From Micropterix aruncella (taxonomy: Eukaryota; Arthropoda; Insecta; Lepidoptera; Micropterigidae), in NCBI GenBank assembly GCA_944548615.1, contig OX155972.1, positions 12,720,870-12,784,869 of the forward strand: a DNA stretch of 64,000 bases, written 5' to 3'. Shown piece by piece: positions 1-10,381 of the stretch. The notes beneath the pieces are model-generated. The model did no database searches. It was not told the origin of the DNA and was given only the letters and a program-made list of their open reading frames with translations. A program made the translations under genes and the position numbers. The stretch's first letter is position 1. Each line of letters begins with the position of its first letter.

Positions 1-474
1 CGCAAATGATTCGGAATAATTTCAACGTTTTCCGATAGAGCGCAGTTATCTGATATCAGAAAAAATAAAATAAATAAATAATTATAATTGCATAAGTTGT
101 TAAAAAACGCTATGCAATAGCTTTACCGCGGCAGTCCCCGAGTGCCACACGTATTTTTTTCATGTTTTGTAGGTATATGGTAATTCTTTGTCACCAATAC
201 CACAATATTATTGTAATAATTATGGTTACAGACAGACATACAGACATATGTTCAGTTTATTTAATCAACAATTTTCATTATTACATTATTTTCTACTTAT
301 CGATGATTCTTATATCGATTATATTTTTTTTAAATTTGTGTAATCATAACTGTCACGATAGTTATTTTTCCATAATTAATTACATTACTCAGAAAGTTAC
401 ACGCAGTGATCAAACCAAGTTTAAGAATGCCTACCTACTGAAATACAATGATATTGTATTATACTGTAATAAAA
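1..474. other. unassigned AT-rich DNA
   Basis: The stretch is AT-rich. An open frame beginning at 162 runs through it, but its composition looks random and its downstream half falls in the RepA repeat. I see no gene or repeat I can name in the first 474 bases. Confidence 0.5.
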
Positions 475-1080
475 GAATCAAAAAATTGTGTCATCCAAGA
501 CTTTACCGGCAAGTAACCAAGGACTTATTTTATCTGAATATTAATTTCATAAATAAAGGCTATGAGCGCTTTCTCTTGGCCGACGGACGATACCGGTTAG
601 GTTTAATTTAGAAGCCTCGTGCGGCGCGGTTCATTTCTCGGATAAAGACGGGGTTGGTCCAAGCGCCAACAGAAATCGGTAATATTTGATTAATAAGTAC
701 GGTGGAATTTAAATATGATTAATATAGCTTGGATATGAGATATTCTAAGCAAAATTTCACAATTAGGTTTTGGAACAACCTTTTTGATCACCTTTGACCA
801 CCTTCTTGGCACATACTATTGATTTGATTTTGATCTGTGTACCCAATAATAAGTCTTTAAGTCCAATGTTTCTAGGATCATATATGACTATCGCGCTCTC
901 TGGTGGATCGACTTCTACCACAACCTATTCAACTCTTGCCATGACTAAATAATGCCTGCATTCCAAATTTCAGCTCAATAGCATTAAGCGTTTGGGTACT
1001 ATCGTGGATATATACAAATAGACACACACACATAAAGACACAGACACATAGACATATTTCCATCTGCCACGTTTGAGCAT
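475..1080 (+). repeat. RepA dispersed repeat, copy 1
   Basis: This belongs to a non-coding repeat family found at least ten times in the window, which I label RepA. The left part reads 'tcatccaagactttaccgg' followed by 'tctgaatattaat'. The right part carries 'ctctggtggatcgac', 'cttgccatgac', 'aaatttcagctcaat' and 'ttaagcgtttgg', then a CA-rich run. The same order is seen at 32190-32790, so both ends belong to one element about 600 bp long. It has no open frame of note. Its class is unknown; a non-autonomous DNA element or Helitron-like repeat is possible. Confidence 0.6.
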
Positions 1081-1226
1081 TCACCTTACCACCCATCCAC
1101 TCCCACTTCGAAGCAATATAATTTGAAATGCGGATATCGCGGTTTTAGATATTTTTTCTAGGAAAGACCAAGATTTTTAAAGGGGTGAAACAGAGATTTG
1201 ACTGGCAGGCCACGCTAATGGGAGCT

Positions 1227-1890
1227 AATTTGGAAACTAATGGGCCCTTCCTGAGCTGGCCACGAAAACCCATTCTGTTCAGGGTTGGTCACACTTACGG
1301 GTCAACACCCATCCGGCGGCCTTCACGCATGAAGTGCGAGCCCGGGCAGGACTCTGGCCTTAGGGATAATTTCCCCTAGGAGTCAACCTTCTGGCGCTCC
1401 TGGACGGTCTGCGCTCCGTGCGGCGTAAGCCAATCGATTGCGCACTCTGACTAACAGTCGGGGGAGTCTGGAAGCAGTACTGTTTCCTATAAAGCGGGGG
1501 TGGTTGCGGACCTTACGGCGACTGCTCTTGAAACGACCATCGGCTACCCGATCCTGGGTGAACAGCCGGGCAAGGGATGCCGTGGTCCGCGATAGATTCG
1601 TTATACACCGTTTCACCGCTTCATAAGGGAGAGGACCGCGCAAGCGACCTCGAACTCGTAACAAATCGAAAGACTGGAGTAATCTGGTCGCAATTGGAAG
1701 TAAGGGCGTGAGTGTAAGCCCGCTGGGTAACACTCTTGGCTATCTCGCGGTTAAGGCGTTGGCCTCTTACGGGCATGTGGCGGAGCTTGACGGTGGACTG
1801 TTTTGTCCAAGTCTTCTGAGCTCACTTCAGAACGACTAATCGTTAAAACTTCCTGAGGTGACGAGTTCGCCCGTTGTAGTTGACAACTCT
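1227..1890 (+). repeat. RepS repeat, copy A (no nested LINE)
   Basis: This GC-rich unit of about 660 bp matches 49391-51643 but lacks the 1,570-bp LINE found inside that copy. At 1448-1460 the sequence passes straight through the LINE target 'ctctgactaacagt', so this copy shows the unoccupied state. Near its right end, 'gcggttaaggcgttggcct' resembles the D-arm to anticodon-stem region of Ser/Leu tRNAs. The flanks share 'aggccacg' (near 1206 and 1897), possibly an old target duplication. Open frames on both strands are repeated in other copies but match no protein family I know. Confidence 0.6.
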
Positions 1891-1895
1891 AGTTG

Positions 1896-2488
1896 GTAGG
1901 CCACGAGCGCCAATGAGGCTATTTCCGTCGTCCACGCGATTTTTTTAGTGCGTTTACAATACCTTCCCGTTCCGTCGATTGGTGGGCTAGGAAATAAAAC
2001 ACAATAGCTTTCTACTCTAAGCCAAACAGTTTGAAAATAAAGTGAACTTGGAAATTCACGAGGAGTAAAAATGGCCACTCTGAGCATTTTACTGTAACAC
2101 CTTACAAAAAATGGAATATGATGAGTCTTTTGTGAACAATGTAGTGGGCCTATAACTATGGAATATAACTATATCCCTATAGAAATCCCAAAGCCTGAAT
2201 GACGAGGCGGAAAATCGGGTAAAAGAAGAATAGGCTTACAGCAGCCTGTGTGGGCACTAGCGTTAGGCCAGTATAGGGTAAATGATTTAGCAGAGATACC
2301 ATACTTTTATCCACTCGTCTTTCTGAGCCATAGATCGAGGAAATATTTCCACAAAGTTTGAAATAGCACGGATGGGTAATTTCATTTCGTTTCATTTATG
2401 TTATGTTATTGAAACTTATGAACAAAACTTAATAAAATAATGAAAACTAAATTAACACAAGTAAATCTAACATTTTAAATTAGTAATC
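1896..2488. other. unassigned DNA
   Basis: The first 80 bases include 'gcgatttttttagtgcgtttacaat', which looks like the right terminus of RepA. The rest, up to about 2488, shows no feature I recognise. Confidence 0.35.
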
Positions 2489-3196
2489 TATTTATAAAGA
2501 GGTAAAGTTTGTGAGGTTGTAGGAAGTAGTCTCTAGATCTACTGAACCGATTTTGAAAATTCTTTTACTAAAAGAAAGCCACGTTATTTGTCACTGTCAT
2601 AGGGCTATATATTAATCCGACAAATGAAAAGAATTATTCGTGGTAGTTGGATTTGCAAAGTATGTAGGAGAAAAAACGGCCGAATGAAAATGTTTCTTAC
2701 GAATGCTGCTTTAACGATGAGAGATATATGATTGAGTTCTAGAGAAAAGTTGTAGAGCTTGATAATGCCTACGATAAAGTCAGCGACAGTATATGTCTAA
2801 ATTTTATATTTTTAAGTCACAAAGAGTAGTTTTTTTATATAAAAAAAAAATTTAAATCATGGTCATGTTTATTGGTCATATTATCAACAATCATGAATTC
2901 ATATCAAAATAAGTACATTTATCGCCTCAAGTGTTTGAAACAAAAGACTTTTCCCTTTTACTGCATAAATGGATAAAGAGACAAGATACTCACATATAAG
3001 ACAGACACTCACAAATAACGGCAATATAGTCAAATTGGCATGCAAATACATACATACATATGCAGTAAAAATATAACCCATCTTTTGGCAGTCAGGAAAT
3101 AAATCATAGCACTCAGTACTAACCGAACCACACTCATAATTTCATCACAAGTAAAAAGTTTTACCGCCCAACGAAGTGGGGACGGGTCAGCTAGTA
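2489..3196 (+). repeat. widespread insect non-autonomous repeat
   Basis: The left part contains 'ctagatctactgaaccgat', typical of short insect repeats that begin by addressing '...actgaaccgattttgaaaat'. The right end reads 'cccaacgaagtggggacgg' then 'gtcagctagt', a common 3' terminus of insect Helitron- or SINE-like elements. There is no coding potential. The assignment rests on terminal phrases only. Confidence 0.45.
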
Positions 3197-3197
3197 T

Positions 3198-4148
3198 AGA
3201 TATAAAATCGAAGACTATCGCGGTTGTTTGACATTATAAATAGGATAGAAAACGAATTTACCGCGTGAAATTTTTAGCACTCGACGTTTCGGTGACGTTG
3301 CAGCCGCCATTGTCCAGGGTAGATGAAGAGCTGCCGCCACTGCGTAGGTTATAACGGTGATGGGGGCCGGGCTCGGAGCGCGCGAATTTTAAAAATCCGT
3401 CTTGCACACAACACTTACTTTACCTATCCTGTCTTACGTTCTTGCGTTCGGCGTTCGGCGGCGGGAACATTTAAAGAAGAGTGTTCCACGTAGAAGAGAG
3501 TTTGTAGCCGTCGTCTCTATTGAAGTTCGGGGTTCTTCTTATTTCAATGGCTTCCCGGATCATGCGAGGAAAGTGGAATTATTACTTGGATGGGAGCACA
3601 ATGGGATTTTGAAACTGCATCCAGCGGTTACTTCCGCTATCCAATATTATGTTCGCAGATCGCCGATTTTTCTCGCTGAACGTTTATAACAGCTTTGATG
3701 TGTTCTGTCAGTCGCGTGGCTATGGGCCGTTTCGTTTGTCCAACGTAGGCTAGACCGCAACTGCATTCGACTTTATACACACCCGGGTTTGCAGTGGTAT
3801 TACATTCTTTACAGGCCTCAAAAATCGAGCTATATTTTGGGTCGGTTTGAAGATCGTTTTAATATCGAATCTGTTTAGTATCTTACTTATTCAATCTGTC
3901 ACGTCCTTGACGTATGGTAAGAATGCTCTTGATTTGTTCGGTTTCTGAGTTTCGTCTGTATTAGATCGTGTGCGTGTCTCGTGATATTTTCCGTATCCAT
4001 TTTTCCTTAGGACATCATTGACATGTTCCATCTCCTTCGGAAAATGTTCAGCATCGCATAGATCGTCATGCCGCATGGCTGCAACGTCACCGAAACGTCG
4101 GGTGCTACAAATTTCATGCGGTAAAATCGGATTATATCCTATTTATAG
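3198..4148 (-). mobile_element. Penelope-like element fragment with GIY-YIG remnant
   Basis: On the minus strand, short blocks in shifting frames read as the end of a Penelope-like reverse transcriptase and its GIY-YIG endonuclease. Blocks seen are 'AFLPYVKDVTD' (3891-3930), 'GVYKVECSCGLAYVGQTKR' (about 3745-3800) with the G-V-Y...Y-V-G core, and 'IREAIEI'-like residues (about 3560). Frameshifts and stops break it, so it is a relic. The fragment is bounded by the same sequence in opposite orientation: 'aaataggatagaaaacgaat' on the left and its complement on the right near 4110-4146, next to 'cacccgacgtttcgg'. Such mirrored termini are a Penelope-family trait. Confidence 0.75.
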
Positions 4149-4178
4149 TATTATGCCTCTTTGTTATTGGTGGTAGGG

Positions 4179-4386
4179 GAAGTCCCCTAACGCCGGACGG
4201 CGCCTATAGCGTCGTATACTAATAGTATCTCGACAAATCGCGGCGCGATCAATAGAAAGACGGATGAAATAGTTGCGGGGAAGCGTACGCTTTTCCATTT
4301 CCTACGTCTTTGTATCTATCGCGCCGCGACTTGTCGAGATACTATTAGTGTCCGACGCTAGGTGTCGTCCGGCGTTAGGGGACTTC
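4179..4386. mobile_element. 208-bp MITE
   Basis: The terminal inverted repeat is GAAGTCCCCTAACGCCGGAC at the left, with its complement at the right. A second inverted block, 'actaatagtatctcgacaa', lies inside, so almost the whole element can fold into one hairpin. No coding capacity exists, and no target duplication is obvious in the immediate flanks. It is a non-autonomous DNA transposon of unknown superfamily. Confidence 0.75.
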
Positions 4387-4648
4387 TGAATTCTATCCAA
4401 CACAGGAAGATGTCGCACTTCGGTCACGTCATGGGAAATGACAAATGCAAATTGCTCCACCGCATTATCCAAGGCAAGATCACTGGATAGAAAAGAGCCG
4501 GTAGGAGGCGGAATTCGTGGCTAAGGAACCTTCGTGAGTTTGGCTGCAGTACCACCTCGCTGTTCAGAGCATCAGCCTATAAAGTGAAGATAGCTATGAT
4601 GTTGTCCAGCCTCTGATAGAAGTGGAACTCGAAGAAGAAGAATTTTTT
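4387..4648 (+). pseudogene. RTE-like LINE, C-terminal relic
   Basis: The plus strand reads 'MSHFGHVMGNDKCKLL', 'IIQGKITG', 'RRRNSWLRNLREFGC' and 'LFRASAYKVKIAMMLSSL'. These are close to the C-terminal tail of insect RTE-like endonuclease/reverse transcriptases. A stop interrupts it after 'GKITG'. The element ends in a short GAA/AAG tail near 4633-4645, like the related relic at 56463-56860. Confidence 0.65.
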
Positions 4649-4649
4649 G

Positions 4650-4972
4650 GAGATGTCAACTACAACTGGCTAACCCTGCACCCCAGGAAGTTTTAGAGAT
4701 TATGCTCGTTCAGTCTCCCGAGGGGTGAGCGCAGATGACTCGGGGACGATATACAAATATACCTTCCAGCAAAGCCTCGAACCCGCCAGAGTCCAACGCC
4801 TTACGGCGAGGCACTAGGAAGGCAATCAAGTGCGCCACCTCGCTCCCTGGCTACCAGTTTTGGCAGGATATCTCCGTCTGGAATTAACCTTCAGGATACC
4901 TTCGTCCTCCCGACTGGTTACGGGTCCGAAGTCGCTTACGCGACCTCTACCTGTTGTATTACATATCGAATA
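4650..4972 (-). repeat. RepS repeat, diverged copy E
   Basis: It shares 'cgactggttacgggtccgaa' and 'gtcgcttacgcgacctct', 'gatgtcaactacaact' and 'gggtgagcgcag' with RepS copies at 63222-64000. It is the most diverged copy in the window and runs in the minus orientation relative to copy A. Confidence 0.5.
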
Positions 4973-5830
4973 CGAAAGCGTTTAAAGCCCTAGGATTTAT
5001 TATACGATTGTGAAAGCGTTTAAAGCCCTAGGATTTATTATACGATCCAGCGAACACATCAATAACATAAAAACCATAAAAAATCTCTATTGTGCTTACG
5101 TCCGCAGTCATCTTGAATATATGCATCCCAGTTACGGAACCCTTGTTACGAGGTGTATGCATCGAGAATAGAGGCCATCCAAAGAAAATTTCTGCACTAC
5201 ATAGTATATAAATGTCTTATACGTGATCCAGACTACTATTCTCGCTGTATCTGCCATCAATTGCTGCCATTGGCTTTGAGAAGAAACATAGCTGACATCT
5301 CACTTTTACTGCGAATTCTAAATGGCTCGATTGATTGTCCTGAACTACTATCTAAAATATCTCTCCGCACTCCTAGCCGGGCACTTAGAAATAGGGCACT
5401 CCTCTTTGTTCCTGGCTTTAAAACCAATTACAGGTGTAATTCTTATTTTATAAGGGTATGCGAAACTTTCAACAACCTGAATGCTGACATTGATATTGAC
5501 CCCTTTTTCACGAATATAGATACTATAAGGAAGCAGGTTGTAGGGCGATTTTATGATGACCAAGCTTAGTATTTTCTTCTTTTATTACAGTCTTATTTAT
5601 GTCAACCTGTTTTCTACTGTACAACTTAGTATCTTCTTGTTTAATATCTTCTTTATGCTTAATATCAGTTCTAAATTCACGTTATTATTATTGTCATTAT
5701 CAGTGGTAACTTTTAAATGGCTCTAAGCTTCCTATTTTTGTTCACTACAAAATTATTGGTTGTAAGTTATCCTTAAGAAAATAAAATAAAATAAATAAAA
5801 AATAAAATACCTCCGTATGTACCTCCGTAT
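4973..5830 (+). pseudogene. CR1/Jockey-type LINE 3' end
   Basis: The reading frame begins 'KALGFIIRSSEHIN' and 'LYCAYVRSHLEY', then shifts and continues as the open frame 5153-5569 ('IEAIQRKFLHYIVYK', 'LLPLALRRNIADISLLLRILNGSID', given here in parts). This is the region after the reverse transcriptase domain of CR1/Jockey-group LINEs. A 36-bp direct duplication ('agcgtttaaagccctaggat') at 4977-5045 breaks the frame. The 3' UTR runs to a tail of AATAA repeats at 5776-5808. It is truncated at the 5' end and not functional. Confidence 0.75.
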
Positions 5831-5904
5831 ATTGGAGGAATACATTCTATCATACTGCTCTATCAAATAAATATCGGGAATTGTTAGGTAAAATGCAAAA
5901 TATT

Positions 5905-6065
5905 GACTTAATCGTGCAAAGGGCAATGGGTAAATATGTATGGGCGCCAGCCCCACCACCCAACCTCTTCAATGGCAATAAAATATTGACCATTGAAAAC
6001 ATCTATTTGTGTGGAATATTTATTGACTACAACAACTCAATTCAATGTTGAGCCATTTCGCTGTT
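5905..6065 (-). repeat. RepU repeat, copy 1
   Basis: In reverse complement, 'cgaaatggctcaacattgaa' and 'gttgttgtagtcaataaat' match 29158-29285 in the plus orientation. It is a short dispersed repeat with no coding potential. Confidence 0.5.
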
Positions 6066-6372
6066 TAGAAGTTCGGCATCTTAAATATGACTAATAACAC
6101 TATTACTCAATATGTTGTCAATTACCTTTTTCAATTATATTGTTTGCAGTGAAGATTCATAAGATATAGTAAATTATGATGTAAGGTCACTGGGCACACC
6201 ATGTTGGACAGCTGACTAGCGTATTACATACGTTGGTAAGCTTTGGGGGAACGAAATCATGAGTCACATTACGGAGTTCACGCAATATATCCGAGTTGTT
6301 ACCCTCCAAATAATGCTGACAAACTCCAGCATTCTTAGGAATATATAGTTTGTACTCACACAGCCACATGCA
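6066..6372. other. unassigned DNA
   Basis: I see no gene, tRNA or repeat here. Confidence 0.4.
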
Positions 6373-6389
6373 CTAAGATAGTTTCAGGT

Positions 6390-6652
6390 ATTTTGCGACT
6401 GGGGGAGGGGGGGGGAGTAAAGGGGGAAAGAATAGGAGTGAGAAAGAGGGTGGGTAAAGCGGGGGGGGGGGTGATGAGGAGGGGGAGGGAGAGGTAAATA
6501 GGAGGGATGTGAGGAGGGGGGTGAGAAGGGGGGTGAGAAGAGGGCGGTGGTGTCCCTTTTCTTCCCTACCCCTTAGGTAGGGGAGGGAAGAGAGAGAGGG
6601 GAGGGTGGAAAGGGGGTAGGGGTAGGGGAGATAGGGGAGGGCTTTTTTTTTA
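6390..6652 (+). repeat. G-rich polypurine tract
   Basis: About 260 bases are dominated by runs of G (up to ten) separated by A-containing spacers on the plus strand, with one short interruption holding 'tttcttccctaccccttagg'. The tract has many G-quadruplex-forming arrangements. It is low complexity; the minus-strand open frame across it, rich in Pro, Ser and Leu, is a by-product of composition. Confidence 0.7.
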
Positions 6653-6660
6653 CTTGTTTT

Positions 6661-7238
6661 ATTCATAAGGCCTATTTTGAATTATACATAACATCACTGT
6701 GTTCTTCCCTATCATTGAGTTTATCAGGAAAAAATAATAGGGATTATCAGGAAAATGAGTCCAACGAACGGAGCTTTTCAAATTAAATATCGATGATTTC
6801 AAAACGATATTTTTCGACCATCGATGTAGGTATATCCCTTAAATTACACTGAATGGGTCATTCGATTAAATCATCCGCGGAAACTATTCAAAATCATCCG
6901 TTACTGACCATTAGGAAAAAGCAATTAGCGTTGAGTTCGAGTATGAATGTGTTTATAAAGAGAGATCTAAAACATTATATACTACATCCGAGAGAGATAG
7001 ATATTGTGTGAGATAAGGCACCAGCGAACCGGCGGGTGTTAAAGGGCGTACGCAAGCTTAGGAGTTTACGAATTACCTTAATAAATTCTGATTACCCACC
7101 CTCATAAATGTCGGTTCCGCCGAATTTGCAGTTGTTTGCGTTTATTATGTATCAAGGGTTTTTATTCGAATTTTCTGTTAACCTCTTGTTTTCCTCGTTC
7201 ATGCTGTAACAATACGAAAAGAAATGTGTTTGCTTTCT
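6661..7238. other. unassigned DNA
   Basis: AT-rich sequence in which I recognise neither a gene nor a repeat. Confidence 0.4.
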
Positions 7239-7646
7239 AACCGACTTCAAAAAAAGGAGGTTTGTTACCTCAGAACTCTCCTCTTTATGAACCGATTTGG
7301 AAAATTATTATTTTATTTGAAAGGATATACTTTCAGATTATCCCCATTTTTATGGTCCCTCATCGGGAGCCAATCCTGGGTGTATAATCAGGTCATGCTT
7401 ACCATAAAAAAATGCGTTATCATCGGAATTGAACCAACATGTAAATTTTCAACTCGAGTTCCCTCAAGTCCTCATGGATCCCATTATCAGAACAGGATTT
7501 TAATAAAAATGGGACCATCCTGCAAGTATATCCTTTCAAATAAAAAAGAATACCTACTTCAAATTGGTTCATAAATGGCAGAGTTCTAGGGTAATAAACA
7601 TAAAAAAGGGATACAACCGAGTTGATAACCTCCTTTTACGTCGGTT
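7239..7646. mobile_element. foldback element (Lepidoptera-type family)
   Basis: The left end 'aaccgacttcaaaaaaagg' faces 'cctccttttacgtcggtt' at the right end. Internal blocks are mirrored too: 'aaaggatatactttcag' near 7320 and 'gcaagtatatcctttcaaa' near 7522. The whole 408 bp is therefore an imperfect palindrome. Families starting with 'accgacttcaaaaaaagga' are abundant in moths and butterflies. The open frame through it (7224-7574) is not a gene. A related segment lies at 46600-46930. Confidence 0.7.
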
Positions 7647-8329
7647 AATAAATAGTTTACCACATCACTAGGAATTAACCTGTGTTTAGGTGGTATTAAT
7701 GTAGTTAAGTTCATGCATGTTCAATCAATACGGTGTAATTATTTATAGGCATATATTAGTTCATTAAATGTTAAATGAAGAACTGAAAAGTTACAATAAA
7801 TAGGATTTAATTTTAAAAAATAACAACAAAAATATCATTTTATTCAGGTATTACCATTTGAATATCCAGAAAAAACATACTTTTGTCAGTTCAGTCCATG
7901 AGGCCGTATTCTTATTTTAAGGGCGTAAGATCTGAAACATATAGATAAAGAAAACCTTAATAGTACAAATAGCTCCTTGCGAGATAAATAATATACTATT
8001 TATTTGCAATTAATTATAATACAAAAAGGCGAGCTTATTGCCACATGGAAATGTCTTACAACTAACCTAAACACAGTTGTACATGCGCATATTGTGAAAA
8101 TAAAAATTATTACATAACATACAGACCGTCTGCGTAACATACACACAAGTGGATAACATACAGACGCATCCTAAAATCCATACCAAATATCTTATTATTA
8201 CCATATATACATAAACGGCCGCTAGAATAATTTCGCGCGTCATTTCACTGATATTTCTGGTAAAATTCCATTGTCAAACATCATCATTTTTTTTTCGAGA
8301 AATCATCAAAATTTTTAATGGTATTTATG
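7647..8329. other. unassigned AT-rich DNA
   Basis: It contains three irregular 'gtaacatac'/'cataacatacagac' phrases near 8110-8165 but nothing I can assign. Confidence 0.4.
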
Positions 8330-8585
8330 AGCTAATAATATCTAAATATTTTTGTATGTAAATAAGCAAAACGAAATATTACCTTTGATAGAGAATCTGA
8401 TAAAGATCACGATAGTATTTACAATTTCTAAATAGGGTTCCGTATTTTTCCGTAAGACGAGTACACGTTAGAAATGCCGAGTTTTTTTCACTCATTCGAC
8501 TTTCTAATATTTATTCATAATTATCTAATTGTTTTACAAAATGATATTTCGATATTCTATATACAAAATTTCAATGCGATTGTGA
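8330..8585 (+). repeat. RepT repeat, copy 1
   Basis: It aligns with 60050-60300 in the same orientation. Shared phrases are 'tttttgtatgtaaataag', 'gtatttacaattt', 'taatatttattca', 'attatctaattgttttac' and 'aaatttcaatgcgat'. It is non-coding and of unknown class. Confidence 0.55.
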
Positions 8586-9759
8586 GGGACCACCCCTCAC
8601 AAGACTCCAAATTATTCGATGTGAGGTGGTGGTGTCAATTTGCGACTAATCTCCGTATTTAAAGGCGGTTTTGATGAAGCAGAAGATATTTATTGATTGA
8701 ATCGATCGAATATTGCCAGTTATAACGCTTGCCGAATTAACGAGTACTCGGATTACTTTATCGAGACGCGAGGGTTGCGCGACGGAGGTTATGTAGGAAA
8801 GTGGATGAGGATTATATGTGTGCTCCTAGTATCTTGTACTGGGCACGGCTCGAGTTTGTGGGATTACAGACTGATGCTTCGAGACACAGGGAAAATGAGG
8901 ATAGGAAACCAAGGAGCCGGATCCGTTGAGCGACCTCGTAGAGAGGTACCGGATATGCCGTCGCAACCTTGGGGGAAGGTGATCAATCGGGGACTGATAA
9001 TTTGGTTGCTTTTTGGCCGGTTTAATAGGCCGTGCAATGATGCAATTTGAAATATTCTGAGTAAAATTATTGTTTCATCGTGCTGATTCATAGCTGCACG
9101 AGTCAAAATAATAGCTGAATTGTATCAGTGGATTTCACTGGAAATCGATGCATTTGTTAATCGTATGTAGTGGACTTAAGGTCCGTTACACGATCATTGG
9201 ACAGTTATTATTGTTATGATTGCTATAGTAGCAATCGCAGCGATATTGCCAGAAATTTCAATAAATTGCCGCGGTCTGACATGAAATTATGGCGCTACTC
9301 GAAGGGTTAAGGTGAATCTTAAACGATGGTGAAGAAGGCGAGTTTCGTATGTTTGCTAGGAGATTTGTATGTTCGTTGCTATATAATCATTATGAAGCGA
9401 CAATAATAATGAGCGTAATCGCTTTAATCTCGAGATTCATACACCGTACTTAAGAGGGTTTAATTAGTGATTTCAATTAGCTGTAGCACTTCAATTAGCG
9501 GCCAACTGAACGTATAGTTGGTCGATTTCGAATGGCGAATACAATCAGAGTGCGAGCGGTGTGTTTGTTTTGAGGAAAGTTTGCAAATACTCGAGGAGAC
9601 TCGAGGAACGTCGCTCCGCCAACTTCAGTGAAATTGAAGGAGTTAGGTAATTTTGACCGCTCTCACGGGTACTCTGTTCGTAGTTTCCGATATTTGACTT
9701 CTTAAGCATGGCACAGTTGTAGAATGCGCTTGTGAATAAAATATTTTATCTATAATAGT
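8586..9759. other. unassigned DNA, mid-GC
   Basis: Two overlapping open frames exist at 8697-9050 (plus) and 8864-9106 (minus). Neither resembles a known protein, and neither has a splice or promoter context I can defend. No other feature is seen. Confidence 0.4.
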
Positions 9760-9930
9760 TTCAATGATTTCCTATTCCTTACTGTCATTTTACTTTCCCG
9801 GCCCAAGGGCAAGCGTTGTGAATGCGCTAAAAAAAATCGAGATGAAGACGGAAATATCCATTTTTCACCCCCCCCCGAGACGATTAAGACCATTTCCAGA
9901 TTTATGTGTGTGTGTATATGCGTGTGTGCG
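9760..9930 (-). repeat. RepA repeat, partial copy
   Basis: It contains the RepA right terminus in reverse: 'tactttcccggcccaag', 'gttgtgaatgcgctaaaaa', 'atcgagatgaagacgg' and 'gagacgattaagacc', followed by a GT run. The same phrases occur complemented at 31560-31700. Confidence 0.5.
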
Positions 9931-9937
9931 TGTATGT

Positions 9938-9984
9938 AGGGGAACGCGGGGTAAGACGGGGTCACGAGGTAAGACGGGGTCCCC
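9938..9984 (+). repeat. GGGGTAAGACGGGG repeats
   Basis: 'gcggggtaagacgggg' and 'gaggtaagacgggg' stand side by side. The complement of the same phrase ('catccccgtcttaccccgtg') lies in each 1,509-bp unit (19226, 20735, 22244), so this is a fragment of the same interspersed element. Confidence 0.5.
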
Positions 9985-10376
9985 TATTCTTCTCAAAACG
10001 CAAGTAGTTAACCCCGTGACTCATACGCCGTTCGAAAGCTTCCCCGCTACGCCTCTCAGTATCGCTGCGAGCACCCGCAGTGAGCGGTCGTATTGCGCGT
10101 AATATCGTACAGAAGATTTTTCACTATTGTGACGTTATATTTGGCAAATTTGGTCAGTTATACAAAACGGGTTGAAGACGAGTATAGATTGAGCGTTTTT
10201 CGCCATCCTTAGTATCGACTGGTCCCGCATATTTCAAATTAATAAATATAAATATTCCATCCACAAGTATCAAGATAATCCGTGAGTACTTTTTTAACCA
10301 ATAAATGTCGTTTGGGGCAAGATTTTATTTATTTTATTTTATTTATTTTCAGGAAACATGCAGCGCTTCATTAAAT
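9985..10376. other. unassigned flank of the BEL/Pao element
   Basis: No gene is seen. A short TTTTA repeat lies at 10322-10350. Confidence 0.4.
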
Positions 10377-10381
10377 ATTAC
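10377..10381. repeat. target site duplication ATTAC (left)
   Basis: These five bases precede the left LTR and recur exactly at 16340-16344 after the right LTR. Five base pairs is within the usual range for BEL/Pao integration. Confidence 0.9.

Noticed and set aside
1383..1733. 116-codon minus-strand frame in RepS, possibly a protein
   Set aside because: It is shared with other RepS copies only as diverged DNA, is broken in copies C, D and E, and has an overlapping frame on the other strand. I cannot link it to a family.
1736..1790. True tRNA-Ser or tRNA-Leu gene
   Set aside because: Only the D-arm to anticodon-stem phrase fits; there is an insertion in the A-box region, no matching acceptor stem and no good T-arm. 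It is at most tRNA-derived.
5985..6062. Conserved host exon shared with 29158
   Set aside because: The two copies are in non-coding context, in opposite orientation and without an open frame; a dispersed repeat is simpler.
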